From Telmatospirillum siberiense (GTDB lineage Bacteria > Pseudomonadota > Alphaproteobacteria > Rhodospirillales > Magnetospirillaceae): 64,000 nt of DNA. Below, piece by piece: positions 26,310 to 37,389 of this stretch. Location of the stretch: assembly GCF_002845745.1 (NCBI RefSeq), contig NZ_PIUM01000012.1, positions 1-64,000 on the forward strand, in the 5' to 3' direction. The position numbers and the translations under genes are program-made. The number at the start of each line of letters is the position of its first letter. The first letter of the stretch is position 1. Below the pieces are notes generated by a model that saw only the letters and a program-made list of their open reading frames with translations, searched no databases and had not been told where the DNA came from.

Positions 26310-26387
26310 ACCAAGTCTCGATGAGTCATTCTCATCGAGACTTGGTATAAGGGCCTGTTGATAAATTATTGAATCAACAGGCCCTTA
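26308..26387. repeat. Two abutting perfect inverted repeats
   Basis: Unit 1 has 18-base arms ATACCAAGTCTCGATGAG (26308-26325) and complement (26331-26348). Unit 2 has arms TAAGGGCCTGTTGAT (26348-26362) and complement (26373-26387), overlapping the stop codon of the catalase-family gene. Unit 1 is a copy of the repeat at 9197-9233. The pair sits between convergent genes and may act as a bidirectional terminator. Confidence 0.75.
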
Positions 26388-27491
26388 GTTTACGATCGAC
26401 TCTAATGAAGCGGGCTCATGGACGGGACAGCGGTTCCGGGTCGAGCGAAAGTCTGCGGACATCTCATAGACTGCCTTCCGCATGCGCATGATCGAGCCGA
26501 GGGGACGGTGAGCGGCTAACCCGTGCCAGGGACTGAAGGCCATTCCGTCGTCTACTGCCACATGGCGCTCTTCGCTCCAAGCAATCTGTGGGCCTGCAAC
26601 CAAGCGGGCCACAGTTACGAAAGGAGTCTTGTCCTCGGGCCATAGCTTCGAAGAGTCCTCGATTGGGGTGTCTTTCAGATTGGTGGCTAATTGAATACGC
26701 ACGTCCCATTCGCCTCCGGCGTCGGAAAAAGCGGCTATGACAGCTTCTCGTAGTCCGTTGGGTTTTTGGTGCAGATCAACCTTGGCCCCGATCAAGGTGG
26801 TGAGATTAGCCGAGACCGGGATGACGGCGATCTTGGCAACATAGGGACCGTAGAGAAATGGTACCTGTCCAAAAAAACTTTCACCCAGGATATTTGTCTC
26901 GGGATGACCGCCCAGACTGATAATTGTGCCACTTTTGCCGCCCAGAGCTTCGATCCCACGTTCGGCTGCCTGGAAGACCGTCGATAATGCAACTTTCAAG
27001 CCTTCACCTTTGTCTGTGGTGAGGGCCAAAAGCTTTAAGCTGTCCAAGAAGGCCTTCCCATTCGGTCCGCTGAAGGTCTTGCCGTTCACGAAAAGGAAGT
27101 CTTGTGTGCGAGCACTTTCAGAGCCGGGTAGGCGGGGGCCATCGACGTCCAATACTTTTAAGGCCAAGCCGCGCGGGGTGGATACGTTATCGTCGAGAAG
27201 ATCGCCTGGCGTGGTCGAAAAGCGCATCACCGCCGGATGGCGGAGAGGCTTGGCGAACAAGCCCTGAGCGAGGATGTCAGGTAGGCCTTCTTCCACGATG
27301 AGTTCGGCCTTCAGGAGGCCATGGCTTTTGGCATGAACCGCCCGGAGGGCGTGGCCGCCATCTTTGTAAGTGGTCTCGGCGATTTTGCGCAAAGTTTCGA
27401 CCAATTCACGACCGGTCTCGGCCTCCTCTTCCTCCGGGATTTCCATGGTAGGATCGTAGCGCAGTGGCGAGTCGAGCGGATCAAACGGCAC
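26385..27491 (-). CDS. Catalase-family (catalase-related) protein
   Basis: 368 residues from GTG 27491, chosen because AAGGAGG lies five bases upstream. Segments RALHAKSHGLLKAELIV-like (RAVHAKSHG), MRFSTTPGD, RGLALKVLDVDGPR and DFLFVNGKTF follow the catalase fold, with the distal His in AVHAKSHG. It is shorter than true catalases (~480 aa) and belongs to the catalase-like group often annotated as catalase family protein, whose members can be haem peroxidases. The proximal Tyr region is not obvious. Role in peroxide defence is plausible, not proven. Confidence 0.75.
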   Translation of the reverse strand: MPFDPLDSPLRYDPTMEIPEEEEAETGRELVETLRKIAETTYKDGGHALRAVHAKSHGLLKAELIVEEGLPDILAQGLFAKPLRHPAVMRFSTTPGDLLDDNVSTPRGLALKVLDVDGPRLPGSESARTQDFLFVNGKTFSGPNGKAFLDSLKLLALTTDKGEGLKVALSTVFQAAERGIEALGGKSGTIISLGGHPETNILGESFFGQVPFLYGPYVAKIAVIPVSANLTTLIGAKVDLHQKPNGLREAVIAAFSDAGGEWDVRIQLATNLKDTPIEDSSKLWPEDKTPFVTVARLVAGPQIAWSEERHVAVDDGMAFSPWHGLAAHRPLGSIMRMRKAVYEMSADFRSTRNRCPVHEPASLESIVN

Positions 27492-27593
27492 GGCAACCTC
27501 CTTGGTGTGCGGGTGAGGTAGCCGCAACGGCACACTGCATGGCATCGTCGGTGTCGACGTCAGCGGCAACCCACCTGCTACGGCCAAATTCAC

Positions 27594-27828
27594 GGTGACT
27601 CTACTGGGTTCGGTTTCCCTGGAAGCAGCTTCGGAAACTACTCAAACGGATTTTGAGTAGGGGCGCTTCTAGAGCGCGTTGCGTTTACCCAATTCCTCGC
27701 GCGGTGAACAGAAATAGCGGTGGACATCGGCAACGTCGAAAGTGTGGCGATAGACTTGAGGGGGATCCGGCCCGAGGAAAAGGGCTTTGCCCCGCACTTC
27801 CCGGATCCGTTCTTGCAGATCAATTGGA
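27594..27828 (-). pseudogene. Possible gene remnant downstream of the cupin
   Basis: On the minus strand a protein-like stretch (about 27669-27835; DLQERIREVRGKALFLGPD and ADVHRYFCSPREELGK) lacks a start and a ribosome binding site. It may be the tail of a lost gene. I could not name the family. Otherwise only the short inverted repeat ACTCAAA-CGGAT-TTTGAGT is seen near 27640. Confidence 0.25.
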
Positions 27829-28308
27829 TCACCCGTGTTTGTCGGGCGCCTGTTTTGGCTGCACTGACCAGGCCGCCGGCTCGTCGTCTTTGTCGGCTTC
27901 GGCCGCCGCCGCCGTCGCCTGCACCTTGTCGGGCGTGTGATGGGCGGGCGCGTAGATGGCATAGACCTGCATTGGCGTCGCGCCGATATTGGTGATGTTG
28001 TGCCAGGTCCCCGCCGGAACGAGGACGCACCAGCCGTCGGAAACCTCCTTTTCGAAAGTCAATTTGTCCTTCGCGGCTCCCATCTGCACTCGGCCGCTGC
28101 CGGCGTCGAGGCGCAGGAACTGATCGGTCTCTGGGTGCGCTTCAAGGCCAATGTCTCCGCCAACGGGGATCGACATCAGCGTCACTTGCAGGTAGCGCCC
28201 GCTCCAGGCGACGGAACGGTAATTTGTGTTTGCCTTCGTCGCGCGTTCAATGTCGAACGATTGCGGCTGTGGCCCAATGTCTTTAATTCTGTCAGCAGTG
28301 CTGCCCAT
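27829..28308 (-). CDS. Cupin-domain protein
   Basis: 159 residues. The cupin core includes IGLEAHPETDQFLRLDAGSGRV and the second motif VPAGTWHNITNIG, giving His and Glu metal-ligand candidates. The C-terminal ~30 residues are Ala/Lys/Asp-rich and probably disordered. GAGGAG before ATG 28308 supports the start. This family often occurs as single-domain mannose-6-phosphate isomerase-like proteins of unknown substrate; no pathway is visible here. Confidence 0.75.
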   Translation of the reverse strand: MGSTADRIKDIGPQPQSFDIERATKANTNYRSVAWSGRYLQVTLMSIPVGGDIGLEAHPETDQFLRLDAGSGRVQMGAAKDKLTFEKEVSDGWCVLVPAGTWHNITNIGATPMQVYAIYAPAHHTPDKVQATAAAAEADKDDEPAAWSVQPKQAPDKHG

Positions 28309-28507
28309 GACTCATCTCCTCAAGGTAGCGGGCGATGCACTGTCTCGCATTCCCCTTGGTAATTTGGTGCTCATCGCGATGACAATGTCGCGCCATCCTT
28401 TGACAGCGGGAAGGTTCGGAAAATACCCAGTCAATGCATGCATTCGCCTCATTGGTGGAAATTGCTGATTCGGGAGTATCATAGCGGGTCAGAACTCGGA
28501 GGGCGAA

Positions 28508-28744
28508 ATGAGCGGATGGTCTTGCCGAGAAGCAATCGCTATGGAACGCCGACATATTCTTGAAGGCGAGATCAAGATTTCTCGGCAAAAAATGATCGTT
28601 TCGGAATTGATCTTGAAAAAGCACGACAGGCTCGTGCCCATGGCAATGGACGTGCTGTATATGCTTTGTGACAGCCTGGAAATGTCGAGGACGCGCCTTC
28701 TGGATTTAGAGAGCCACGTTGGCGAACCGTCATACAGAAATTGA
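28508..28744 (+). CDS. Hypothetical helical protein, 78 aa
   Basis: Not assigned a function. GGAGGGCGAA directly precedes ATG 28508; an internal ATG (Met12) is an alternative start. The sequence MERRHILEGEIKISRQKMIV then DVLYMLCDSLEMSRTRLLDLE is predicted to be two amphipathic helices, a form common among small alphaproteobacterial proteins of unknown role. No membrane segment. Confidence 0.55.
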   Translation: MSGWSCREAIAMERRHILEGEIKISRQKMIVSELILKKHDRLVPMAMDVLYMLCDSLEMSRTRLLDLESHVGEPSYRN

Positions 28745-28904
28745 GCGCAACCAAATCCAAATTGTCTTTGGATAACCTAACCGCGTCGGCCTGCCGCCTG
28801 TTCGCCGAGCGGATCGCCAAGGTTGGCGGCGGAGGATTCATCGTCACTTCCGACAGGCGCGGCGAATCTCTGAATGCTCCGGTTCCCGAAAGGATATTTG
28901 GCCC

Positions 28905-29132
28905 TCACCCACATCGTGTAGATACGAGCGATCTGATCCCTTGAAATTGAATCGGTGAGCGGCCCTGTGAGGGCGGCGGCAACTCGCTATCCGTTCCCCA
29001 TGACAAGAGCCAACGGCGCACGCCCTCATAAGGAACGGTGCGGCCCGCGTCGGCGTCGGCCAAACCTTCCTTAACGGCCGCGATTTCTGCGGCGCTGTCG
29101 TCGTCGGGCAAGGGGCGTACGGTGTTGCTCAT
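28905..29132 (-). CDS. Antitoxin-like small protein, probably damaged C-terminus
   Basis: 75 residues. The first ~55 (AAEIAAVKEGLADADAG, then VPYEGVRRWLLSWGTD) resemble small antitoxins of RelE/ParE-type modules. The sequence after ELPPP turns into low-quality protein, and no toxin frame follows on the same strand. The simplest reading is a decayed toxin-antitoxin pair whose toxin was lost. Confidence 0.45.
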   Translation of the reverse strand: MSNTVRPLPDDDSAAEIAAVKEGLADADAGRTVPYEGVRRWLLSWGTDSELPPPSQGRSPIQFQGIRSLVSTRCG

Positions 29133-29266
29133 GAGAAGAGTATTAGGGACGCAGCGGCGAAATTGCCAGCCTGCGATAGTGACGCTTATAATGGGGGGCT
29201 GATTTGGCCGCGCCCGTACGCCGAAGTGCGCGACAAGCCGGAGTCCGATTGTGGGTTGGGTTGTGG

Positions 29267-29300
29267 GTTAGCCATTCCTGCTCTGCAAGGAATGGCTAAC
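29267..29300. terminator. Perfect 12-bp hairpin after tRNA-Ser
   Basis: GTTAGCCATTCC (29267-29278) and its complement (29289-29300) with a 10-base loop. It lies 24 bases past the 3' end of tRNA-Ser, so it probably ends or protects that transcript; a T-run is missing on the tRNA strand. Confidence 0.55.
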
Positions 29301-29324
29301 TTTCAATCGCTTACTGGAATAAAC

Positions 29325-29414
29325 TGGCGGAGGGGGTGGGATTCGAACCCACGGTACCTGTGAAGGTACAACGGTTTTCGAGACCGCCCCGATCGACCGC
29401 TCCGGCACCCCTCC
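29325..29414 (-). tRNA. tRNA-Ser (anticodon CGA)
   Basis: Read on the minus strand it starts GGAGGGGTGCCGGAGCGG and ends CCCCTCC-G-CCA, with a 7-bp acceptor stem and encoded CCA. The anticodon loop CTCGAAA gives CGA, reading UCG serine codons. A long variable arm (GTACCTTCACAGGTAC) and the T-loop GGTTCGAATCC confirm a class II serine tRNA. The accessory-looking stretch begins right behind its 3' end, a classic integration position. Confidence 0.95.
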
Positions 29415-29609
29415 GCTCGGGAAGCGCGGAATGTAGTATAAGCCTTTCGGCGGCGCAACCGCTTTGACGCTGATGGGCGGTGGAATATGTCGACTCGGGA
29501 CGGTTGAGATTCTTGGTTGACAGAAGGCGCGCGGTCGGTATATTTCCCGCCTCTCGCCGCGAGCCTTTTAGGCCCGCTGGGTTCCGTTTGTGTGAATGGT
29601 AGTAAGGTC

Positions 29610-29912
29610 ATGTTCGCAGTCATCAAGACCGGCGGCAAGCAATATAAGGTTGCCCCGAACGACGTCATCCGCGTCGAAAAGCTGCCCGGCCAGGCAGGTG
29701 ACACCGTTACGCTCGATCAGGTTCTGCTGGTCGACGACAAGATTGGCGCGCCCCTCGTGGCCGGTGCCAGTGTCACTGCCACGCTGCTCGAGCAGACCCG
29801 CGGCGACAAGGTCATCATCTTCAAGAAGAAGCGTCGCCAGAATTACCGGCGCAAGAAGGGTCATCGGCAGGAGCTGACCGTGCTCCGCATCACCGGCATC
29901 GCCGGCGCCTGA
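29610..29912 (+). CDS. rplU: 50S ribosomal protein L21
   Basis: 100 residues starting [14 protein letters not shown], the L21 signature, with the basic RNA-binding stretch [16 protein letters not shown] near the C-terminus. L21 binds 23S rRNA early in large-subunit assembly. It forms the usual operon rplU-rpmA, 31 bases upstream of rpmA. ATG 29610 gives the standard length. Confidence 0.97.
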   Translation: MFAVIKTGGKQYKVAPNDVIRVEKLPGQAGDTVTLDQVLLVDDKIGAPLVAGASVTATLLEQTRGDKVIIFKKKRRQNYRRKKGHRQELTVLRITGIAGA

Positions 29913-29943
29913 TCTTTCGTCAGTCATTAAAGGAGTTTGATCC

Positions 29944-30201
29944 ATGGCTCATAAAAAGGCTGGCGGTAGTTCCCGCAACGGCCGTGACTCCGCAGGCCGT
30001 AGGCTCGGCGTCAAGAAGTTCGGCGGCGAAGTCGTGATTCCCGGCAACATCATCGTTCGCCAGCGCGGCACCGTCTATCATCCGGGCGCCAATGTCGGCA
30101 TCGGCACTGATCATACCCTGTTCGCCTTGGTCGAAGGCCAGGTGGAGTTCGCCAAGAAGGCGCTGGGTCGGACGTTCGTGTCGGTGAAGCCGGCCGCCTG
30201 A
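29944..30201 (+). CDS. rpmA: 50S ribosomal protein L27
   Basis: 85 residues, starting [16 protein letters not shown], the flexible N-terminal tail that reaches the peptidyl transferase centre; no Firmicute-type cleaved extension. GGAG precedes the start. A strong terminator follows, so obgE needs read-through or its own promoter. Confidence 0.97.
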   Translation: MAHKKAGGSSRNGRDSAGRRLGVKKFGGEVVIPGNIIVRQRGTVYHPGANVGIGTDHTLFALVEGQVEFAKKALGRTFVSVKPAA

Positions 30202-30228
30202 GCGGCCCTTCCCCGTCACTTTCGCTGA

Positions 30229-32639
<2,411 letters not shown>

Positions 32640-33980
32640 TCAGGTGATGGCCGAGCTGGGCGAGCGGGCGCGCCGGGCGGCCCGTCTGCTCGCCCAGGCT
32701 CCCGCCGAGCGCAAGAACGCCGCCCTCATGGCCGGCGCTGCGGCCCTGCGCCGGTCTGGGGGCAAGATCGCCGAGGCCAATGCCGCCGATGTGGCGGCGG
32801 GCACGGCGAAGGGGCTGACCGCCGCCTTGCTCGACCGGCTCACCCTGGACGACAAACGTATCGAGGCGATGGCCAAGGGCCTTGAGGAGATCGCGGGCCT
32901 TCCCGATCCGGTCGGTCAGGAAATGGCGCGCTGGCAGCGGCCCAATGGCCTCGACATCGCGCGTGTCCGGGTGCCGATCGGCGTCATCGGCATCATTTAC
33001 GAAAGCCGGCCCAACGTCACCGCCGATGCCGGGGCTCTGTGCCTCAAATCCGGGAATGCCGCCATCCTGCGCGGCGGTTCGGAAAGCTTCCGCTCGTCGA
33101 AGGCGATCCTGGCCTGCCTGCAGGAAGGGCTGGCCGAGGCGGGGCTGCCGGAGGATTGCATCCAGATGGTGCCGACCTCCGATCGTGCCGCCGTCGGCGC
33201 CATGCTGAAGATGAGCGGCGTGATCGACGTCATCGTGCCGCGCGGCGGGCGCTCGCTGATCGAGCGGGTCATCGCCGAGAGCCGCATCCCGCTGTTCCAG
33301 CATCTGGAGGGCATCTGCCATACCTATGTGGACGGCGCCGCCGATCTCGTCATGGCGCGCAAGGTGCTGCTCAATGCCAAGATGCGGCGGACCGGCGTTT
33401 GCGGCGCCACCGAGACCTTGCTGGTCGACGCCAAGGTGGCGAAGACCCATCTGCCGGTGCTGGTCAAGGATCTGCTCGACGCCGGTTGCGCGGTCCGCGG
33501 CGATGCCGCGACGCAGGCGGTCGATTCCCGGGTGAGCCCGGCCAGCGAGGAGGATTGGTCGACCGAATATCTCGACGCCATCATCTCGGCCAAGGTGGTC
33601 GATGGGGTGGAAGGCGCCATCGATCACATCGAACGCTTTGGTTCGCATCATACCGAAAGCATCATCACCGATGACCCCTCGGCGGCGGCGGCCTTCTTCG
33701 CCGGAGTCGACAGCGCCATCGTGCTGCATAACGCCTCGACCCAGTTCGCCGATGGCGGAGAGTTCGGCATGGGCGCGGAGATCGGCATTTCCACCGGAAA
33801 ACTGCATGCGCGCGGCCCGGTCGGCGTGGAGCAACTGACCAGCTTCAAATATGTGGTCAGAGGCTCCGGGCAGGTCCGACCCTGAGCGTTCAACTTTTCC
33901 TGGACATCCGTCGCGGCGTCCGGCGGACGCCATTCGCCCCCAATCCCTGGGGCGGTCGCGGGCGCAAGCGGATCGGCCTT

Positions 33981-34535
33981 TTGGGCGGTTCCTTCAATCC
34001 TGCGCATGACGGGCACCGTCATATCAGCCTGCAGGCCCTGCATAGTCTGGGGCTCGACGAGGTATGGTGGATGGTCACCCCGCAAAATCCCCTGAAGCAG
34101 ACCGCCGGCATGGCGCCCTTCGCCGTGCGCCTCGCGGAGGCCGAGCGGGTCTCCAACCATCCGGCGATCCGCGTCACCGGTATCGAGGCGCGTCTGGGCA
34201 CGCGATATACCGCCGATACCCTGGCCGTTCTCACGCGCCGTTTCCCGGCGACCCGGTTCGTCTGGCTGATGGGGGCGGATAATCTGGCCCAGATCTGCCA
34301 TTGGGATCGCTGGACCTCGATCTTTCGGCGTGTCGCCGTTGCGGTTTTCGATCGCAGTCCATATTCTTATCGTTCGCTGGCGGGAAAAGCCGCGCGACGT
34401 TACGCCCGCCACCGGCTGCCCGTGCGTCGAAGCGTGCTGCTGCCGCGTGTGGCTCCGCCCGCCTGGGCATTTCTGCATCTGAAACGCCATCCCGCTTCGG
34501 CGACCGCGATCCGGCAGCGTCAGGCCGGCCAGTGA
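33981..34535 (+). CDS. nadD: Nicotinate-nucleotide adenylyltransferase
   Basis: The nucleotidyltransferase motif GGSFNPAHDGHRHIS, WWMVTPQNPLK, FVWLMGADNLAQ and the C-terminal SATAIRQR identify NadD, which makes nicotinate adenine dinucleotide in NAD synthesis. The start is problematic. TTG 33981 is the only standard start codon, yet it would remove the first beta-strand, which is encoded just upstream (KRIGL). The frame is open back into proA, with CTG codons at 33882 (overlapping the proA stop) and 33900 as possible non-standard starts. Confidence 0.85.
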   Translation: MGGSFNPAHDGHRHISLQALHSLGLDEVWWMVTPQNPLKQTAGMAPFAVRLAEAERVSNHPAIRVTGIEARLGTRYTADTLAVLTRRFPATRFVWLMGADNLAQICHWDRWTSIFRRVAVAVFDRSPYSYRSLAGKAARRYARHRLPVRRSVLLPRVAPPAWAFLHLKRHPASATAIRQRQAGQ

Positions 34536-34572
34536 CGATCGATTTTTGAAAGAGGAGTGAGCCATTTCCGTG

Positions 34573-34968
34573 ATGGATTTTCGTCCGCTCGACCCGGACA
34601 AACTGGTCGAACTCGTCGTCGCCTCGCTCGACGACGACAAAGCCGAGGAGACCGTGGTGATCGATTTGCGGGGGCGCTCGTCGTTGGGCGACCATCTGGT
34701 GATCGCCACGGGACGTTCGCAGCGGCAGGTCGGCGCCATGGCCGACCATCTGATGGAAAAGCTGAAACATCAGGGGCTGCCCGTTTCGGTCGAGGGCATG
34801 ACCCAGGGGGACTGGGTGCTGATCGACGGCGGTGATATCGTCATCCATCTGTTCCGTCCCGAAGTGCGCAGCTTTTACAATCTTGAAGGCATGTGGGGCG
34901 TGCGTCCCGCCGAAAAGACGGCCGGGGCGGCCGGCGGTTCGGAAAGGGCCGGGGCCTTCTCGGCATGA
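34573..34968 (+). CDS. rsfS: Ribosome silencing factor RsfS
   Basis: 131 residues. LVVASLDDDKAEETVVIDLRG, SSLGDHLVIATGRSQRQV and GDWVLIDGGDIVIHLF are typical RsfS (Iojap family). It binds L14 and blocks subunit joining in starvation. GAGGAG (34552-34557) is 15 bases from ATG 34573, rather far; GTG 34570, or even ATT 34564, would fit its spacing better. It sits between nadD and rlmH, the usual order. Confidence 0.93.
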   Translation: MDFRPLDPDKLVELVVASLDDDKAEETVVIDLRGRSSLGDHLVIATGRSQRQVGAMADHLMEKLKHQGLPVSVEGMTQGDWVLIDGGDIVIHLFRPEVRSFYNLEGMWGVRPAEKTAGAAGGSERAGAFSA

Positions 34969-34988
34969 CGGAACGGAACGACTGACAG

Positions 34989-35456
34989 ATGCAGCTTTTG
35001 CTGGCGGCGGTCGGGAAAGTCCGGCCGGGACCGGAACGCGACCTTTTCGAGCATTACCGCCGCCGCATGACCTGGTCCCTGACCGTGAAGGAAGTCGAGG
35101 AAAAGCGTCCTCTGCCGGTTGCCGAGCGTATCTTGCGGGAAGGCGATCTCCTGCTGGCGCAGGTGCCGTCGGGCGCCATCCTGGTGACCCTCGACGAAAG
35201 AGGTAGGCAATTGGAAAGCCCCGCCTTCGCCGAACGGCTGGGGGCGTGGCGGGATGACGGACGCAGCCATTTGATCTTTGCGATCGGTGGTGCTGACGGG
35301 CATAGTGATAATCTACGTAAGCGCGCCGATATGCTTCTGTCGTTCGGCGCGATGACGTGGCCCCACATGCTGGTCAGGGGAATGTTGGCGGAACAACTTT
35401 ATCGTGCGGAATGCATTCTCGCCAATCATCCCTACCATCGGGGGCGCAGCGATTGA
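34989..35456 (+). CDS. rlmH: 23S rRNA pseudouridine-1915 N3-methyltransferase
   Basis: 155 residues, SPOUT fold: LITLDERGRQL-like segment (LVTLDERGRQLESPAFAE), FAIGGADGH, and the knot end MLAEQLYRAECILANHPYHR. It methylates pseudouridine 1915 of 23S rRNA on 70S ribosomes. It starts 20 bases after rsfS. End of the housekeeping block. Confidence 0.96.
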   Translation: MQLLLAAVGKVRPGPERDLFEHYRRRMTWSLTVKEVEEKRPLPVAERILREGDLLLAQVPSGAILVTLDERGRQLESPAFAERLGAWRDDGRSHLIFAIGGADGHSDNLRKRADMLLSFGAMTWPHMLVRGMLAEQLYRAECILANHPYHRGRSD

Positions 35457-35520
35457 TGAGTGACGGCGACGTGACCATGTGTAGTGGAACGCGGGATGTC
35501 CGAGGGGACGGGCGGACGGA

Positions 35521-36039
35521 ATGGGCAATGTGAACGTCGGGGATGCGGAGCAGGACGAGGAAGCGGGTTTCCGTGCCTTCAGCACCAAGGTCGAAGGGAC
35601 GAATATCAATCCGCAGACTTTGCTTGCGACCGACTATCTCAATCATTTCAATGAAATCGTCATGATGCTCGAGATGATTCCGGATATGCCGGAGTGTTTC
35701 GAGGATGCACAGGCCTGGCAGCCGAAGAGCTATCAGGACCATTTTCGCGACAGCCAGTTTCGCGACAGGGATCTGGCGGTGGAGGCCTATGACCATGTGC
35801 CGGAGCGTTTCCGTAAGCCGTTCGAGGATGTCATCGGGCAGATGAATGTGCTGATCGCCATGACGGTCGAGCGCGTGGGCCCGTTGATCGAGGCGGGCGG
35901 AGACGGCGGCGAATTGCGCATGGTTTGTTCCGATGCCTCGCGCGGCGTGCAAAAGTTGATGGATATCGCCAGCGCCATAATCCACGGTAGTGAAAGCCGG
36001 TTCGATCAACGGGAAATCGATGGCCTTCTCGGCCGTTAA
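35521..36039 (+). CDS. Hypothetical helical protein, 172 aa
   Basis: Not assigned. Soluble and mostly helical, with LLATDYLNHFNEIVMMLEMI and HVPERFRKPFEDVIGQMN. It begins 64 bases after rlmH in the same direction and may be part of that transcript. The composition is normal for the window, which favours a real conserved gene; similar proteins may exist in related Rhodospirillales. Confidence 0.7.
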   Translation: MGNVNVGDAEQDEEAGFRAFSTKVEGTNINPQTLLATDYLNHFNEIVMMLEMIPDMPECFEDAQAWQPKSYQDHFRDSQFRDRDLAVEAYDHVPERFRKPFEDVIGQMNVLIAMTVERVGPLIEAGGDGGELRMVCSDASRGVQKLMDIASAIIHGSESRFDQREIDGLLGR

Positions 36040-36529
36040 CACTATTTCCTTTTGGTTGATGCTGTTGTTCTTTTTGGCCGCGGGCGGGAATCCGCCGGAA
36101 AAGTCGACCACACCCCGGTAATAGATCCTTGGTCAAGATCCCCCAAAGATCTTGGGTGCTTGGCGCCGAGACTGAAGAGTTTTTCCCGCCGAACGTGATA
36201 TGGTGAGATCTGCCACCGATAGTTCAATCTTGATCTTGCGTTTGCTCTGGGCAATACCGACATTGGCCATTGGTGAGAAGAAGAAGCGGATGTCAAAGTC
36301 CGATTTTAATGCTATGATTTGTCGTTTCGCTGCCATGCGGCGCTTTTTGCGATTGGCTGGTGGGGCGGCGGCCAAGAAGGTGAGTAAGGAAGAGGCTGAT
36401 TTTGTATTGACTTGAAAGAGGACACCCGGCGGTGGCACCGGGAAGGCTGGAGGGCGCCACGGTAGACGCGAGTCGCCAAGCCTCTGGATTGTTTAGATTA
36501 GAGACAACAGAACGGAAAGAGCACTACAC
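36040..36529. other. Intergenic region upstream of the cold-shock gene
   Basis: 490 bases, less GC-rich than neighbours. A small inverted repeat (AAGATC-CCCCAAA-GATCTT) lies near 36135-36155. The last ~110 bases (36420-36529) are probably the 5' leader of the cold-shock mRNA. One small frame is listed separately. Confidence 0.4.
36290..36415 (+). CDS. Possible 41-aa small protein
   Basis: ATG 36290 follows purine-rich GAGAAGAAGAAG. The frame reads MSKSDFNAMICRFAAMRRFL and ends KEEADFVLT, a basic amphipathic helix plus an acidic tail. Codons are A+T-richer than in neighbours. Translation is unproven. Confidence 0.3.
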   Translation: MSKSDFNAMICRFAAMRRFLRLAGGAAAKKVSKEEADFVLT

Positions 36530-37165
36530 ATGTCATGGCAGCGTGATAGGTCTGAGCATCGTCGGCGTGGCGGTGGTCAGCGCCGCGACGAATTTGGCGA
36601 TTTCGGTGGTGGATTCGAGCCGCCGCCCGCCCCCTCCTCGCGTCCCAGGGCCGATTTCAACCGTCCGACGGTCGATCAGGCCAATATCTCGGCAACGGTG
36701 AAGTGGTTCAATGCCACCAAGGGCTTCGGCTTCGTGTCGCCCACGGATGGCTCGCCGGACGCCTTCCTGCACATCTCGGCTTTGGAGAGGGCCGGGGTCG
36801 GTGAAGTGGGCGAAGGCACCACCGTCGTTTGCGATCTGGGTCCGGGCCAACGCGGGCCGCAGGTGGTGACCGTGCATTCGGTGGACGTTTCCACCGCCGT
36901 GCCGCGTCGCCCCTCCGCTCCGCGCGAAGGCGGTTTCGCGCCGCGCGGCGAGCCGGGGCCGACGGTCGAGGGACGGGTCAAGTTCTTCAGTGCCGACAAG
37001 GGCTTCGGTTTCATCGCCGTCGATGACGGCGGGAAGGACGTGTTCGTCCATATCCGGGCTCTCGAAAAGTCCGGATTGCGGAGCCTGGAGCCCGACCAAC
37101 GGGTTCGCCTGACCATTACCCAGGGTCAGAAGGGGCCGCAGGCCGAGACCGTGGCCATCATCTGA
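36530..37165 (+). CDS. Two-domain cold-shock protein
   Basis: 211 residues: an Arg/Gly-rich N-terminus (~1-45; RSEHRRRGGGQRRDEFGD), cold-shock domain 1 (ISATVKWFNATKGFGFVSP, FLHISALE), a basic linker, and cold-shock domain 2 (VEGRVKFFSADKGFGFIAV, FVHIRALE). Both domains keep RNP1 and RNP2 aromatic residues, so both should bind single-stranded RNA or DNA. Tandem-domain forms are common in alphaproteobacteria. ATG 36530 is the only good start. Confidence 0.93.
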   Translation: MSWQRDRSEHRRRGGGQRRDEFGDFGGGFEPPPAPSSRPRADFNRPTVDQANISATVKWFNATKGFGFVSPTDGSPDAFLHISALERAGVGEVGEGTTVVCDLGPGQRGPQVVTVHSVDVSTAVPRRPSAPREGGFAPRGEPGPTVEGRVKFFSADKGFGFIAVDDGGKDVFVHIRALEKSGLRSLEPDQRVRLTITQGQKGPQAETVAII

Positions 37166-37169
37166 GGGG

Positions 37170-37220
37170 TTTCGCCCCTTAGGGCTTGGGGCGAAATTAT
37201 CGCTCCAAGCCCTTAAGCCC
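37170..37220. terminator. Hairpin cluster after the cold-shock gene
   Basis: GGGGTTTCGCCCC is followed by TTAGGGCTTGGGGCGA (complement at 37198-37215, one mismatch), a long stable hairpin right after the stop. Likely ends the cold-shock transcript. Confidence 0.6.
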
Positions 37221-37308
37221 GAGCGGCGCCTGAGCTTGGCCGAAGCCGGAGGCGCAGGAATCATATAAACCCTTAGGCTCTGGAGCGATTGTTTCGTTCC
37301 AGAGCCTA
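37216..37308. repeat. 93-bp intergenic repeat, copy 1
   Basis: Begins AGCCCGAGCGGCGCCTGAGC and ends with an imperfect hairpin (TTAGGCTCTGGAGCGA-TTGT-TTCGTTCCAGAGCCTA). Copy 2 at 41688-41780 differs at only three of 93 positions. Both sit right after gene ends. Confidence 0.85.
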
Positions 37309-37318
37309 GGTGACGACG

Positions 37319-37354
37319 TGAAAGGGGACGGCCCGGCGGGGCTGTCCCTTTTTT
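37319..37354. terminator. Terminator hairpin before the LysR gene end
   Basis: A GC-rich stem (AAGGGGACGGCCC with GGGGCTGTCCCTT, one G-T pair) followed by T residues on the plus strand and A residues on the other side, so it may serve both convergent genes. Confidence 0.7.
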
Positions 37355-37389
37355 TCGTCCCTGAGTGATGAAAGCCCAAACTCCTCCCT

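Noticed and set aside
28741-28944. Plus-strand frame after the 78-aa protein
   Set aside because: No start codon with a ribosome binding site, and it overlaps the end of the antitoxin-like gene.
36133-36438. 101-codon minus-strand frame upstream of the cold-shock gene
   Set aside because: No start signal, and its sequence lacks protein character; a short plus-strand frame in the same place has a better start signal.
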